This document shows, piece after piece, positions 7,206-16,320 of a stretch of 32,879 nt of DNA (position 1 is the stretch's first letter; the number at the start of each line of letters is the position of its first letter). The notes under the pieces are model-generated. The model saw nothing but the letters and a program-made list of their open reading frames with translations. It was not told the origin of the DNA and made no database searches. Origin of the DNA: Bacteroidales bacterium UBA3834 (lineage in GTDB: Bacteria; Bacteroidota; Bacteroidia; Bacteroidales; P3); contig DGIA01000013.1 in assembly GCA_002392965.1 (NCBI GenBank), forward strand, positions 6,641 to 39,519. Reading direction: 5' to 3'. Position numbers and translations under genes: made by a program.

Positions 7206-9263
7206 ATGAAAAAAACAATCTTAATCATTGCTACCATGGCAGTTATCGCTACAGGTTGCCAGAACAAGAAGGAGCTCACCTCGGGTGTGAACCTTGACAA
7301 CTTTGACACTACGGCCCGTCTGGAGGACGACTTTTACCAGTACGCTTGCGGCGGCTGGATGGCCAAGAACCCGCTCGACGCCGAGCATTCGCGCTACGGC
7401 GCTTTCGACGTGCTGGCCGAGAACGCGTTGAAGAACGTGAACGACATCATCGACAGCGTGTCGAAGAACGAGAACGAGGCCGGCTCGCTGGCCGACAAGA
7501 TCGCCACGATGTACAACATCGGCATGGACAGCGCCAAGCTGCAGGAGCAGGGCGCCGCCCCGCTGATGCCCTACCTTGAGGAGATCAACAGCGTGAAGAC
7601 CCGCGAGGATGTGTGGGCCGAAATCCTCAAGATGCACAAGCGCGGCAACACCGTGCTGTTCGGCATCTTCGGCGAGGCCGACAAGGACGACGCCAACATG
7701 TGCATCGCCTGGGCTTACCAGGGCGGACTCGGTTTGGGCGACCGCGACTACTACCTCCTTGACGAGGGCAACAACAAGAAGATCCGCCAGGGTTATATGG
7801 AGCTGATGACCAAGGAGTTTGCCATGGCCGGTTACGACAAGCTCAGCGGCAAGAAGGCCGACAAGCTGGCACAGACGGTGATGGCTTTCGAGACCCGTCT
7901 GGCCAAAGCCATGAACACCAAGCTCGAGAACCGCGACCCACAGGGCACTTTTAACCGCTATACTGTCGACAGCGCCTCCGCTGTCTACCCCAACATTGCC
8001 TGGCAGAACTACTTCGAGACCATGGGCATCATGGAAGGCATGAAGAGCTTCAACATCGCCCAGCCCAAATACTTCGCCGAGGTCAACAAGGTGCTGGCCG
8101 ACACCGATGTGGAGACCATGAAAGCCTACATGGCCTGGCACGAGATTGTGAGCGCCGCCGGCTACCTGAGCGACGACTTCGTGAATGCCAACTTCGACTT
8201 CTTCGGCAAGCTGATGAGCGGCCGCGAGCAGAACCGTCCGCGCTGGAAACGCGTCACCTCCACCGTCGAGGGCGCCATGGGCGAGGCCCTGGGCCAGCTC
8301 TACGTTGAGAAATACTTCCCCGCCGAGGCCAAGACCCGCATGGAGACCCTCGTGCAGAACCTCATCACCGCCCTGGGCCAGCGCATCGACATGGCCGAGT
8401 GGATGACCGACCAGACCAAGGCCAACGCCCACAAGAAACTCAGCACCATCTATGTGAAGATCGGCTACCCCAACAAGTGGCGCGACTACAGCGGCCTCGA
8501 GATCAAGAACGACAGCTACTATGCCAACGTGGTGCGCAGCAACGAGTTCGACATGGCCTATATGTTCAGCAAGATCAACAAGCCCGTCGATAAGGACGAA
8601 TGGCTGATGACCCCGCAAACCGTGAACGCCTACTACAACCCCACCACCAACGAGATCTGCTTCCCCGCCGCCATCCTGCAGCCCCCGTTCTTCCAGTTTG
8701 ATGCCGACGATGCCGCCAACTACGGCGCCATCGGCGTGGTCATCGGCCACGAGCTGACGCACGGCTTCGACGACCAAGGCCGCCAGTACGACGAGAACGG
8801 CAACCTGAACGACTGGTGGAGCGAAGAGGATGCCAAGAACTTCGATGCCAACAAGCAAACCCTCATCGAGGCCTTCAACAACTGCATCGCCCTCGACGAC
8901 CCCGAGCTGGGCAAGATGAACGGCAACGGCGAGCTGACCCTCGGCGAGAACATCGCCGACAACGGCGGCCTCCACGTGAGCTACCTGGCCATGCAGAACG
9001 CCATGGCCAAGAAGCAGGTGAACAAGAAGGAGATGGACGGCTTCACCCCCGAGCAGCGCTTCTTCCTGGCCTATGCCGCCGTGTGGGCAAGCAACATCCG
9101 TCCCGCCGCTGCCCTGCAGCTCACCCAGATGGATGTGCACTCGCTGGGTCGCAACCGCGTGAATGTGGCCCTGCCTCAGGTGACCGAGTTTATCGACGCC
9201 TTCGGCATCAAGGAGGGCGACGGCATGTGGCTCGCTCCCGAGAAACGCGTCGTGCTCTGGTAA
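7206..9263 (+). CDS. pepO: M13 family (neprilysin/PepO-type) zinc endopeptidase, lipoprotein
   Basis: A 685-residue M13 metallopeptidase. The N-terminus ends in the lipobox IATGC (Cys18), so it is probably lipid-anchored in the envelope. The zinc motif HELTH is at residues 515-519 and the third ligand is Glu581 in GENIADNGG, at the expected distance. The C-terminus ends in RVVLW, resembling the family's usual CxxW end but without its Cys. M13 enzymes cut oligopeptides; a role in peptide scavenging fits but is inferred. It is the first gene after a promoter, and the next gene begins 10 bp after its stop. Codon use is strongly G+C-rich. Confidence 0.95.
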   Translation: MKKTILIIATMAVIATGCQNKKELTSGVNLDNFDTTARLEDDFYQYACGGWMAKNPLDAEHSRYGAFDVLAENALKNVNDIIDSVSKNENEAGSLADKIATMYNIGMDSAKLQEQGAAPLMPYLEEINSVKTREDVWAEILKMHKRGNTVLFGIFGEADKDDANMCIAWAYQGGLGLGDRDYYLLDEGNNKKIRQGYMELMTKEFAMAGYDKLSGKKADKLAQTVMAFETRLAKAMNTKLENRDPQGTFNRYTVDSASAVYPNIAWQNYFETMGIMEGMKSFNIAQPKYFAEVNKVLADTDVETMKAYMAWHEIVSAAGYLSDDFVNANFDFFGKLMSGREQNRPRWKRVTSTVEGAMGEALGQLYVEKYFPAEAKTRMETLVQNLITALGQRIDMAEWMTDQTKANAHKKLSTIYVKIGYPNKWRDYSGLEIKNDSYYANVVRSNEFDMAYMFSKINKPVDKDEWLMTPQTVNAYYNPTTNEICFPAAILQPPFFQFDADDAANYGAIGVVIGHELTHGFDDQGRQYDENGNLNDWWSEEDAKNFDANKQTLIEAFNNCIALDDPELGKMNGNGELTLGENIADNGGLHVSYLAMQNAMAKKQVNKKEMDGFTPEQRFFLAYAAVWASNIRPAAALQLTQMDVHSLGRNRVNVALPQVTEFIDAFGIKEGDGMWLAPEKRVVLW

Positions 9264-9273
9264 GAAAACAACG

Positions 9274-10695
9274 ATGAAACACATTGTCACCATAGTTTTC
9301 GCCCTGTTGCTCTTCACAAGCGCACGGAGCCAGTCCTACAGCTTCACCTTCCGGCTGGAGGGTGTGGAGGACTCGGTGCTGTACATCGGCCGACACTACC
9401 GAGACCAGCTGCAGCTGGTCGATTCGGCACAGCACACAGGGAAAGGCGAATATAGGTTTAAAGGCCGCCGTTCGTGGAACCGCGGCCTTTACGCCTTGGT
9501 GAGACAAGACAAGAAAGGAAAGATAGGCGACTTCGCCATCGACGACAGCCGCAACTTCACCCTCACGGCCGACGCCAAACTGAGCCCCGCCTCGGTGAAG
9601 GTGAAGGGCAGTCGGGTGAACAGCCAGATGTTCACCTATATGACCACCCTGCAGGCAGCACAGAAAGAACAACGGGCCTTGCAGGAACGCAAGAAGGACC
9701 CCGCACAGAAGGCCGCCGCCGAAGCCGAGGAGAAGGCGCTGAACGAGCGCATGGTGGGCTACCAGCAGGAAGCCATGCATCCGAAGACCCCCAATATCTT
9801 CTTCGAGCTGGTGAACCTCTGTGACAATCCAGATGTGCCCGACAGCGTGGAGGACAAAGCCGGCCACTTCCGCACACACTATTGGGACGGGCTGTTCGAG
9901 GGCGACTGGAGGACGAAGCGCGAGGAATTGTTGTACAGCCCCCAGTTGTTCAACAAGATGAACTATTTCTTCTTCGGCCTGCTCTACCATGCCGACGCCG
10001 ACATCATCATCACCGAACTGGATCGGCTGATGGGTCAAATAGGCGACGACACAGCGCTGCAACGCTACGTGATGGAATTCATCGAACCACGCTATTTCCG
10101 TTCCACGAAGAATATCGGCTGGGATGCCGTATGGTGCCACATCGCGAAGGAGTATATCCTGAAGGGTCGATGCCCGTGGATGAAGGAGAGCGAGGTCTAT
10201 CTGGCGCGCCAGAACTACAACCGCATCAGCCAGAGCATCATCGGCGCCCACGGACAGGAGTTGTGGATGGCCGACACCAACCAGAGCGACAATCCCGACA
10301 ACTGGATCAGCAGCCACCGGTTCCCGACACGCTATGTCATTCTGTGGTTCTGGGACCCCGACTGCCACCATTGCCAGGAGCAGAGCGCAGAACTGAAGGT
10401 GCTCTACGATTCGCTGCAGACGGCTCCGGACCGGAGATTCGAGGTCTATGCCGTGGGGTACGAGAGCGATGTGGCGAAATGGAAACGCTATGTGCGCGAA
10501 CACGATTTCCGGTGGGTCAACGTGGGAGGCACGAACGTGAACATCGACTACCAGGAGGCCTACAACGTGCACGGGGCGCCCACGATGATCATACTGAACG
10601 AGCGTCGCGACATCATCATGAACAAGGTGCTGCCGGTGAAGAGCATCCTGCCCTTCCTGGACAGTTATGAGAAGAGAGTCAAGAGTTTGAATTAA
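9274..10695 (+). CDS. Secreted thioredoxin-fold protein (DUF4369/TlpA-like)
   Basis: A 473-residue exported protein. The signal peptide ends near residue 19 (ARS-Q). Residues 20-110 are beta-rich and resemble the DUF4369 domain. A charged, probably coiled segment follows (about 125-165, rich in Lys, Glu and Ala). A thioredoxin-like domain occupies about 330-473, with active site Cys364-His-His-Cys367 and the cis-proline Pro436 (GAPT). Such Bacteroidetes proteins are periplasmic thiol-disulfide oxidoreductases; the partner is unknown. It sits 10 bp after the M13 peptidase and 20 bp before mutL. A degenerate period-7 repeat covers its last codons. Confidence 0.85.
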   Translation: MKHIVTIVFALLLFTSARSQSYSFTFRLEGVEDSVLYIGRHYRDQLQLVDSAQHTGKGEYRFKGRRSWNRGLYALVRQDKKGKIGDFAIDDSRNFTLTADAKLSPASVKVKGSRVNSQMFTYMTTLQAAQKEQRALQERKKDPAQKAAAEAEEKALNERMVGYQQEAMHPKTPNIFFELVNLCDNPDVPDSVEDKAGHFRTHYWDGLFEGDWRTKREELLYSPQLFNKMNYFFFGLLYHADADIIITELDRLMGQIGDDTALQRYVMEFIEPRYFRSTKNIGWDAVWCHIAKEYILKGRCPWMKESEVYLARQNYNRISQSIIGAHGQELWMADTNQSDNPDNWISSHRFPTRYVILWFWDPDCHHCQEQSAELKVLYDSLQTAPDRRFEVYAVGYESDVAKWKRYVREHDFRWVNVGGTNVNIDYQEAYNVHGAPTMIILNERRDIIMNKVLPVKSILPFLDSYEKRVKSLN

Positions 10696-10717
10696 GCGTC
10701 AAGAGTTAGTCAAGCGT
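10674..10717. repeat. Imperfect period-7 repeat at the thioredoxin-mutL junction
   Basis: GAGTCAA, GAGTTTG, GCGTCAA and GAGTTAG words follow at 7-bp spacing with one 1-bp slip. They span the stop codon of the upstream gene and the GTG start of mutL. The pattern is weaker than elsewhere in the window. Confidence 0.4.
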
Positions 10718-12479
10718 GGATATTATCAACATATTGCCCGATAGCGTAGCCAACCAGATAGCGGCCGGCGAGGTGGTGGATCGTCCCGCAGGCGCCGTCA
10801 AGGAGCTGCTGGAGAACGCCATGGATGCCGGAGCCACGCAGATCGACCTGGTGGTGAAAGATGCGGGACGCACGTTGATACAGGTGGTCGATAACGGCAG
10901 CGGCATGAGCGACAGCGATGCCCGCATCTGTTTCGAGCGCCACGCCACAAGCAAGATACACCGTGCCGACGATCTTTTCGACATCCATACCATGGGCTTC
11001 CGCGGTGAAGCACTGGCTTCAATCGCAGCCATTGCCCAAGTGGAGTTGCGCACCCGTCTGCACGGCAGCGAACTGGGTACCACGGTGGTCATCGAAGGCT
11101 CGCACATCGTCAGCCAACAGCCCACCGCCTGCCCCACAGGCACCTCGCTGAGCGTAAAAAACCTCTTTTTCAATGTACCGGCGCGACGCAATTTTTTGAA
11201 AAAAGACAGCGTCGAATTGAGTCACATAGAAGAGGTATTCCGTCGCGTCAGCCTGATACACTACGATTTGGGATTCACCTTCACCAGCAATGGGAAAACA
11301 CTTTATGACCTCAAGTCAGGCACCTTGCTGCAACGCATCACAGGACTGTACGGCACCGCCTACAAAGAGCGGATGTATGCAGTCGAAGAACAAACCGACC
11401 TGGTAAGAATCAAGGGATTTGTGAGCCGTCCTGAGTTTAGTCGCCGTACCCGCGGAGAACAATACCTTTTCGTCAATGGGCGCTATATCAAACACCCGTT
11501 ACTCAGTGCGGCAGTAGAGAAAGCCTACGGCGACCTGTTGCCCGACCACTGCTATCCCAGTTACTTCATCGGTTTGGAAGTGGATCCATCGCGCATCGAT
11601 GTCAATATCCACCCCACCAAGACCGAGGTGAAGTTTGTGGATGAACATGCATTGTTTGCCATCCTGCGGTCGGCCGTGAAGCGCTCGTTAGGGCAGTTTT
11701 CATTGGCTACAGAATTGAGTTTCGACACCCCGGAGGAATTCAACATTGCCCCTGCACCGAAGGACTATATGCCGCCGCAGCCCAAAATAAGCTACAATCC
11801 GGGATACAATCCCTTCCGAGCCAGCAGCAGCCAAAACCGAATCAAGTTCGAAGAGCCCGACTATACCACCCAGCCAGAAACACCGGCGCTACCCGAGTAC
11901 CAACCAGAAACCCGAAGGTTGCAATCCATTACAAACTCCTGCATCCAAGTGCAGAACCGCTATATTGTCACCCCGCTGTCGTCAGGTCTGGCCATCATCG
12001 ACCAACAACGGGCCCACGAGCGGATCCTCTTTGACAGAATATCGAATTCAGAATATCGAATCCAGAATTCGCAGGCCCTGCTTTTTCCAGTCAACTGCAC
12101 CTTCTCGGCTGCCGACGCCGAAATGTTGGGAGAGCTGATTCCGGATTTAAAACAATATGGCTTCGAGATAGCCGCACTCAACCAAACCACCTTCGTCGTC
12201 ACCGCCACACCTGCCGACCTCAAAGACTCAGATCTGCAGCCACTACTGGAACAACTGCTCAACGACTACAAAGCCTCCACCCTGCAGAAGTTCAACAACC
12301 GGAACAAAAGCCTCAGTGCCTCATTGGCACGCCAGATGGCCGTGAAAGCAGGCACCGCGTTGGAACAAGAGCAGATGCAGCAGTTGGTGGCCGACCTTTT
12401 TGCCTGTCCGATGGCTGATACCGCCCCCTCAGGCAAGAAAATCATCACTATCGTCAAACCAGAAGAACTGCTAAAATAA
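10716..12479 (+). CDS. mutL: DNA mismatch repair protein MutL
   Basis: A 587-residue MutL, the ATPase that links MutS mismatch recognition to strand removal. The GHKL ATPase motifs are present: AGEVV...VKELLENAMDAGA, DNGSGM and GFRGEALASI. The C-terminal dimerisation domain covers about 395-587. The start is GTG at 10716, which puts DIINILPDSVANQIAAGE at the normal N-terminus. The C-terminal endonuclease motif, normally DQHA(x)2E(x)4E, reads DQQRAHERILFD, so the metal-binding His is Gln and the final Glu is Asp. Directly after it lie five 7-bp repeats encoding ISNSEYRIQNS. The rhomboid gene follows 2 bp after the stop. Confidence 0.95.
   Translation: MDIINILPDSVANQIAAGEVVDRPAGAVKELLENAMDAGATQIDLVVKDAGRTLIQVVDNGSGMSDSDARICFERHATSKIHRADDLFDIHTMGFRGEALASIAAIAQVELRTRLHGSELGTTVVIEGSHIVSQQPTACPTGTSLSVKNLFFNVPARRNFLKKDSVELSHIEEVFRRVSLIHYDLGFTFTSNGKTLYDLKSGTLLQRITGLYGTAYKERMYAVEEQTDLVRIKGFVSRPEFSRRTRGEQYLFVNGRYIKHPLLSAAVEKAYGDLLPDHCYPSYFIGLEVDPSRIDVNIHPTKTEVKFVDEHALFAILRSAVKRSLGQFSLATELSFDTPEEFNIAPAPKDYMPPQPKISYNPGYNPFRASSSQNRIKFEEPDYTTQPETPALPEYQPETRRLQSITNSCIQVQNRYIVTPLSSGLAIIDQQRAHERILFDRISNSEYRIQNSQALLFPVNCTFSAADAEMLGELIPDLKQYGFEIAALNQTTFVVTATPADLKDSDLQPLLEQLLNDYKASTLQKFNNRNKSLSASLARQMAVKAGTALEQEQMQQLVADLFACPMADTAPSGKKIITIVKPEELLK
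12037..12071 (+). repeat. Five 7-bp repeats (GAATnCn) in frame inside mutL
   Basis: The units are GAATATC, GAATTCA, GAATATC, GAATCCA and GAATTCG, with no gaps. They encode the segment between the endonuclease-like motif and the ALLFPV strand, a linker that varies in MutL proteins. Confidence 0.85.
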
Positions 12480-12481
12480 TT

Positions 12482-13090
12482 ATGGCACAATACCGTCCCC
12501 AAGGATTCAGCCTGCTGCCCACCGCTGTCAAACACCTGCTCATCATCAATGTGATAGTGTTTTTACTCCAGTTGGTGCTTGAACGGATGGGTATGTACGG
12601 CATCACCAACATGCTAGCCCTGAATGCCATCGGTACCGGACGTTTCCGCCTCTGGCAACCGCTGACCTACATGTTCATGCACGGAGGATGGGATCATATC
12701 TTCTTCAACATGTTTGCCCTGTGGATGTTCGGCACCACCATGGAAAACTACTGGGGCACCCGCCGTTTCGTATTCTACTACCTTGTCTGCGGCATCGGAG
12801 CGGGCCTTATCAACCTGTTGGTTCCTGGCTGGGGCATCACCGTCGGAGCCTCTGGGGCCATCTACGGCCTCCTTCTGGCATTTGGCATGACATTCCCCGA
12901 AGAATATATCTACCTCTACTTTCTCATGCCTATCAAAGCCAAGTGGTTTGTCATCGGATACGCCGTCATCGAAGTCCTCGAAGGTTTCTTCAGCACGGGA
13001 AACGTGGCTCACTTCGCCCACTTGGGCGGCATGATTGTGGGCCTTATTCTCATCCTCTACTGGCGCAAACATCCCTTTTCACGAATATAA
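12482..13090 (+). CDS. Rhomboid family intramembrane serine protease
   Basis: A 202-residue integral membrane protease with about six hydrophobic helices. The catalytic serine is Ser124 in VGASGAIYG, and the catalytic histidine is His180 in AHLGGMIVG. The conserved HGGWDHIFFNMFAL loop (67-80) is also typical. It cuts membrane proteins within the bilayer; the substrate is unknown. The ATG lies 2 bp after the mutL stop, so it is very probably translated from the same mRNA. Confidence 0.93.
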   Translation: MAQYRPQGFSLLPTAVKHLLIINVIVFLLQLVLERMGMYGITNMLALNAIGTGRFRLWQPLTYMFMHGGWDHIFFNMFALWMFGTTMENYWGTRRFVFYYLVCGIGAGLINLLVPGWGITVGASGAIYGLLLAFGMTFPEEYIYLYFLMPIKAKWFVIGYAVIEVLEGFFSTGNVAHFAHLGGMIVGLILILYWRKHPFSRI

Positions 13091-13108
13091 CCATCAATGA
13101 TTACACAA

Positions 13109-13636
13109 ATGAAAAAAAGTATTCTTCTCATCGCAATGCTTACAGTACTGACCACAGCATTCGCCCAAGGCGAAAGTGCCTTCAACATCAAGCACAGATG
13201 GTACAAGACTGTCGGTTACACCTACCAGCCAGGTTACCCCTATGGATTCTCGGTATTCGGAAGCACCTTCATATCGGTGGGTTTTGCAGGCGAAAACATG
13301 AAATACCCTATTTCTGCCACCGACTACCGCGAACCGACATGGTCGATGCGCTTCGGATGGATCGGATACACCTTCGACAATCAAGTCACCGGATGGGGTG
13401 CCGTTTCCTTCCGTCCCTATGTAAACATGGGAATGGATTTCGCCAAAATTTACACCGCCAATGAGGCCGGCGGACAGGATGTCAAGAAGACAACCTACTT
13501 CACCTTTGCCCCGACACTCGAAGTGAACATATATATGTTGCACTTTTCGATAGGTTACGAGATTGTCCCCAAATTCACCGACATCAACGGTATCAACTTC
13601 GGCGTGGGATTCTCCATTCCTTCGACGACGAAATAA
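13109..13636 (+). CDS. Small exported protein of unknown function
   Basis: I do not recognise this 175-residue protein. The chosen start (MKKSILLIAML) gives a clean signal peptide cleaved after AFA-Q near residue 19; an ATG four codons earlier (13097) is possible. The mature part has alternating aromatic and polar residues (YTYQPGYPYGFSVFGSTF, FGWIGYTF) and ends in strands such as GVGFSIP, suggesting a small outer-membrane barrel or lipocalin-like beta-protein. It lies between the rhomboid gene and valS in one direction, 24 bp before valS. Confidence 0.75.
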   Translation: MKKSILLIAMLTVLTTAFAQGESAFNIKHRWYKTVGYTYQPGYPYGFSVFGSTFISVGFAGENMKYPISATDYREPTWSMRFGWIGYTFDNQVTGWGAVSFRPYVNMGMDFAKIYTANEAGGQDVKKTTYFTFAPTLEVNIYMLHFSIGYEIVPKFTDINGINFGVGFSIPSTTK

Positions 13637-13660
13637 CAACAGAAAGACCCATCATACAAT

Positions 13661-16315
13661 ATGGAATTAGCATCGAAATACGATCCTCGTGCCATTGAGG
13701 AGAAATGGTATCAGTTCTGGCTTGACAAGAAACTATTCCACTCGGAGCCCGACAACCGGGTGCCCTACACCATCGTCATTCCGCCGCCCAACGTGACCGG
13801 CGTACTGCACATGGGCCACATGCTCAACAACACCATTCAGGATGTGCTGGTGCGTCGCGCCCGTATGCAGGGCAAGAACGCCTGCTGGGTGCCCGGTACG
13901 GATCATGCCAGTATCGCCACCGAGGCCAAGGTGGTGAAGATGCTGGCTGAGAAAGGCATCGACAAACGCAGTCTTACCCGTGAGGAGTTCCTGAAACATG
14001 CATGGGAATGGAAAGAACAGTATGGAGGCATCATCCTGAAGCAACTCCGCAAACTCGGCGCTTCATGTGACTGGGACCGCACGGCATTCACCATGGACGA
14101 CATACGCTACGAAAGCGTGATGCGTGTGTTTGTAGAGCTCTACAACAAGGGGCTCATCTATCGCGGCGTGCGCATGGTGAACTGGGATCCGCAGGCCCTC
14201 ACGGCAGTCAGCGACGAGGAGGTCATCTACAAAGAAAGCCACGGTAAACTATTCTACCTGAAATACTATGTGGAAGGCGAGGACAAGTATATCGTCGTGG
14301 CCACCACCCGTCCCGAGACCATCATGGGCGACACCGCCGTGTGCGTGCATCCCGAGGACGAGCGCTACCAATGGCTCAAAGGCAAAAAAGTCATCGTGCC
14401 CGGAGTGGGTCGCGTGGTGCCCATCATCATGGACGAGTATGTTGATCGCGAATTCGGTACCGGCGCATTGAAAATCACGCCTGCCCACGACATCAACGAC
14501 TACAATCTCGGCATGAAGTACGGACTTGAAAGCATCGACATCTTCAACGACAACGGAACCCTCAACGAGCATGGCGGCAAATACGCCGGCATGGATCGTT
14601 TCGCCTGCCGCAAGGCCATCATGAAAGACCTCGAAGAAGCCGGCCTCGTGGAAAAGACTGAAGACTACACCAATAAGGTGGGCCACTCCGAACGCACCGA
14701 TGCCGTCATCGAACCCAAGCTCAGCGCACAGTGGTTCCTCAAGATGGAAGGTCTCGCAAAGAAGGCCCTTGAGGTTGTTGAGGACGACACCATCCGCTTC
14801 CATCCTGCCAAGTTCAAGAACACTTATCGCCACTGGCTTGAGAACATCAAGGACTGGTGTATCAGTCGCCAACTCTGGTGGGGCCACCGCATACCCGCAT
14901 GGTACCTTGATGTGAATGGCCGCGTGGAAACCATCGTAGCACTCAACGAAGAGGATGCCAAGAAGATTGCAGCCGAGAAATTCAACTACACCGGCCCCCT
15001 GCGCCAAGATGAGGACGTTCTCGACACCTGGTTCAGCAGCTGGCTCTGGCCCATCTCGCTGTTCGACGGCATCCGTCATCCCGACAACAAGGAAATAAAA
15101 TACTACTACCCCACCGCCGACCTCATCACCGCCCCCGACATCATTTTCTTCTGGATTGCCCGCATGATTATGGCCGGAGAGGAGTTCCGCAACGAGATTC
15201 CCTTCCACAACGTCTATTTCACCGGCATTGTACGCGACAAGCTGGGCCGCAAGATGAGCAAACAACTAGGCAACAGTCCCGACCCCATTATGCTCATTGA
15301 CAAATACGGCGCCGACGGCGTGCGCATGGGAATGCTGCTCACCGCCCCTGCCGGCAACGACCTCCCATTCGACGAAGCCATCTGCGAACAGGGACGCAAC
15401 TTCAGCAACAAGCTCTGGAACGCTCTACGCCTCGTCCTCGGTTGGCAAGTGGGCGATGCTCAACAGAGTCAGGAAAACGGAGTGGCCGTCCAGTGGATAG
15501 AGCAACGCATGGCACAGGTACTCGAAGAGATTGAGAAAGACTTCGACCAGTACCGTCTCAGCGAAGCCCTCATGGCCTCGTACAAACTGGCTTGGGACGA
15601 CTTCTGCTCCTGGTACCTCGAGATGGTGAAACCTGCCTACGGTAGCCCCATCGACCGCGAGACCTATGACGCTACCGTCAGTATTTTCTCGCGCTTGATG
15701 CTCATGTTGCACCCATTCATGCCCTTCGTCACCGAAGAAATATGGCATGCCCTACAGACCGCAGGCAAGGACGACGAAAAAGCTGCATTTATCAATGCCA
15801 ACTACAGCATTATGAACCAGCATATGCCCACCAGCGTCTTCTTCGACCAGCGGATGCTCGACGAATTTGACACAGCCAAAGAAGTCATCGCCGGGGTGCG
15901 CAACATCCGCAACACCCGCAACCTCTCGCCCAAAGAAACCCTGGCTGTCTCTTACATCGCCAAGGACGACCGATTCCAGGTCTCCCGCTTCGAGGGCATC
16001 ATCCGCAAGTTGGCCAACGTCAGCGAGGTGAAAGCTGTGAGCGAGAAACCGTCTGGAGCACTTTCCTTCATGGTCGGCACAGCCGAATGCTACGTACCCA
16101 TGAGCCAGAACGTAGATAAGGAAGCCGAGTTGAAGAAGCTGCAGGAAGACCTCAAATACGCCGAAGGCTTTCTCAACAGCGTGCTCAAGAAACTCTCCAA
16201 CGAGAAGTTTGTCAACGGTGCTCCCGCCGCAGTCATCGAGAAGGAACGCAACAAACAACGCGACGCCGAAACCAAGATTGCCGCCCTCAAGGCGCAAATC
16301 GAGTCCCTCGGCTAA
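13661..16315 (+). CDS. valS: Valyl-tRNA synthetase
   Basis: An 884-residue class I synthetase that charges tRNA-Val and edits mischarged threonine. The HIGH-type motif HMGH is at residues 50-53 after PPPNVTGVL, and KMSKQ is at 531-535. The editing (CP1) domain lies between them (GTDHASIATEAKV; TTRPETIMGDTAVCVHP). The last 70 residues form the Lys/Glu-rich coiled-coil tRNA-binding arm. It is the last gene of the plus-strand run. A terminator hairpin follows 25 bp after the stop, inside the convergent gene. Confidence 0.98.
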   Translation: MELASKYDPRAIEEKWYQFWLDKKLFHSEPDNRVPYTIVIPPPNVTGVLHMGHMLNNTIQDVLVRRARMQGKNACWVPGTDHASIATEAKVVKMLAEKGIDKRSLTREEFLKHAWEWKEQYGGIILKQLRKLGASCDWDRTAFTMDDIRYESVMRVFVELYNKGLIYRGVRMVNWDPQALTAVSDEEVIYKESHGKLFYLKYYVEGEDKYIVVATTRPETIMGDTAVCVHPEDERYQWLKGKKVIVPGVGRVVPIIMDEYVDREFGTGALKITPAHDINDYNLGMKYGLESIDIFNDNGTLNEHGGKYAGMDRFACRKAIMKDLEEAGLVEKTEDYTNKVGHSERTDAVIEPKLSAQWFLKMEGLAKKALEVVEDDTIRFHPAKFKNTYRHWLENIKDWCISRQLWWGHRIPAWYLDVNGRVETIVALNEEDAKKIAAEKFNYTGPLRQDEDVLDTWFSSWLWPISLFDGIRHPDNKEIKYYYPTADLITAPDIIFFWIARMIMAGEEFRNEIPFHNVYFTGIVRDKLGRKMSKQLGNSPDPIMLIDKYGADGVRMGMLLTAPAGNDLPFDEAICEQGRNFSNKLWNALRLVLGWQVGDAQQSQENGVAVQWIEQRMAQVLEEIEKDFDQYRLSEALMASYKLAWDDFCSWYLEMVKPAYGSPIDRETYDATVSIFSRLMLMLHPFMPFVTEEIWHALQTAGKDDEKAAFINANYSIMNQHMPTSVFFDQRMLDEFDTAKEVIAGVRNIRNTRNLSPKETLAVSYIAKDDRFQVSRFEGIIRKLANVSEVKAVSEKPSGALSFMVGTAECYVPMSQNVDKEAELKKLQEDLKYAEGFLNSVLKKLSNEKFVNGAPAAVIEKERNKQRDAETKIAALKAQIESLG

Positions 16316-16320
16316 ACGCC

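Noticed and set aside
7221..9317. Long minus-strand open frame of 698 codons opposite the M13 peptidase
   Set aside because: It is a shadow of the real gene, with composition dominated by Val, His, Gly and Leu and no domain signature.
9208..10572. Minus-strand open frame of 454 codons opposite the thioredoxin-fold gene
   Set aside because: It overlaps two real genes and shows no family motif.
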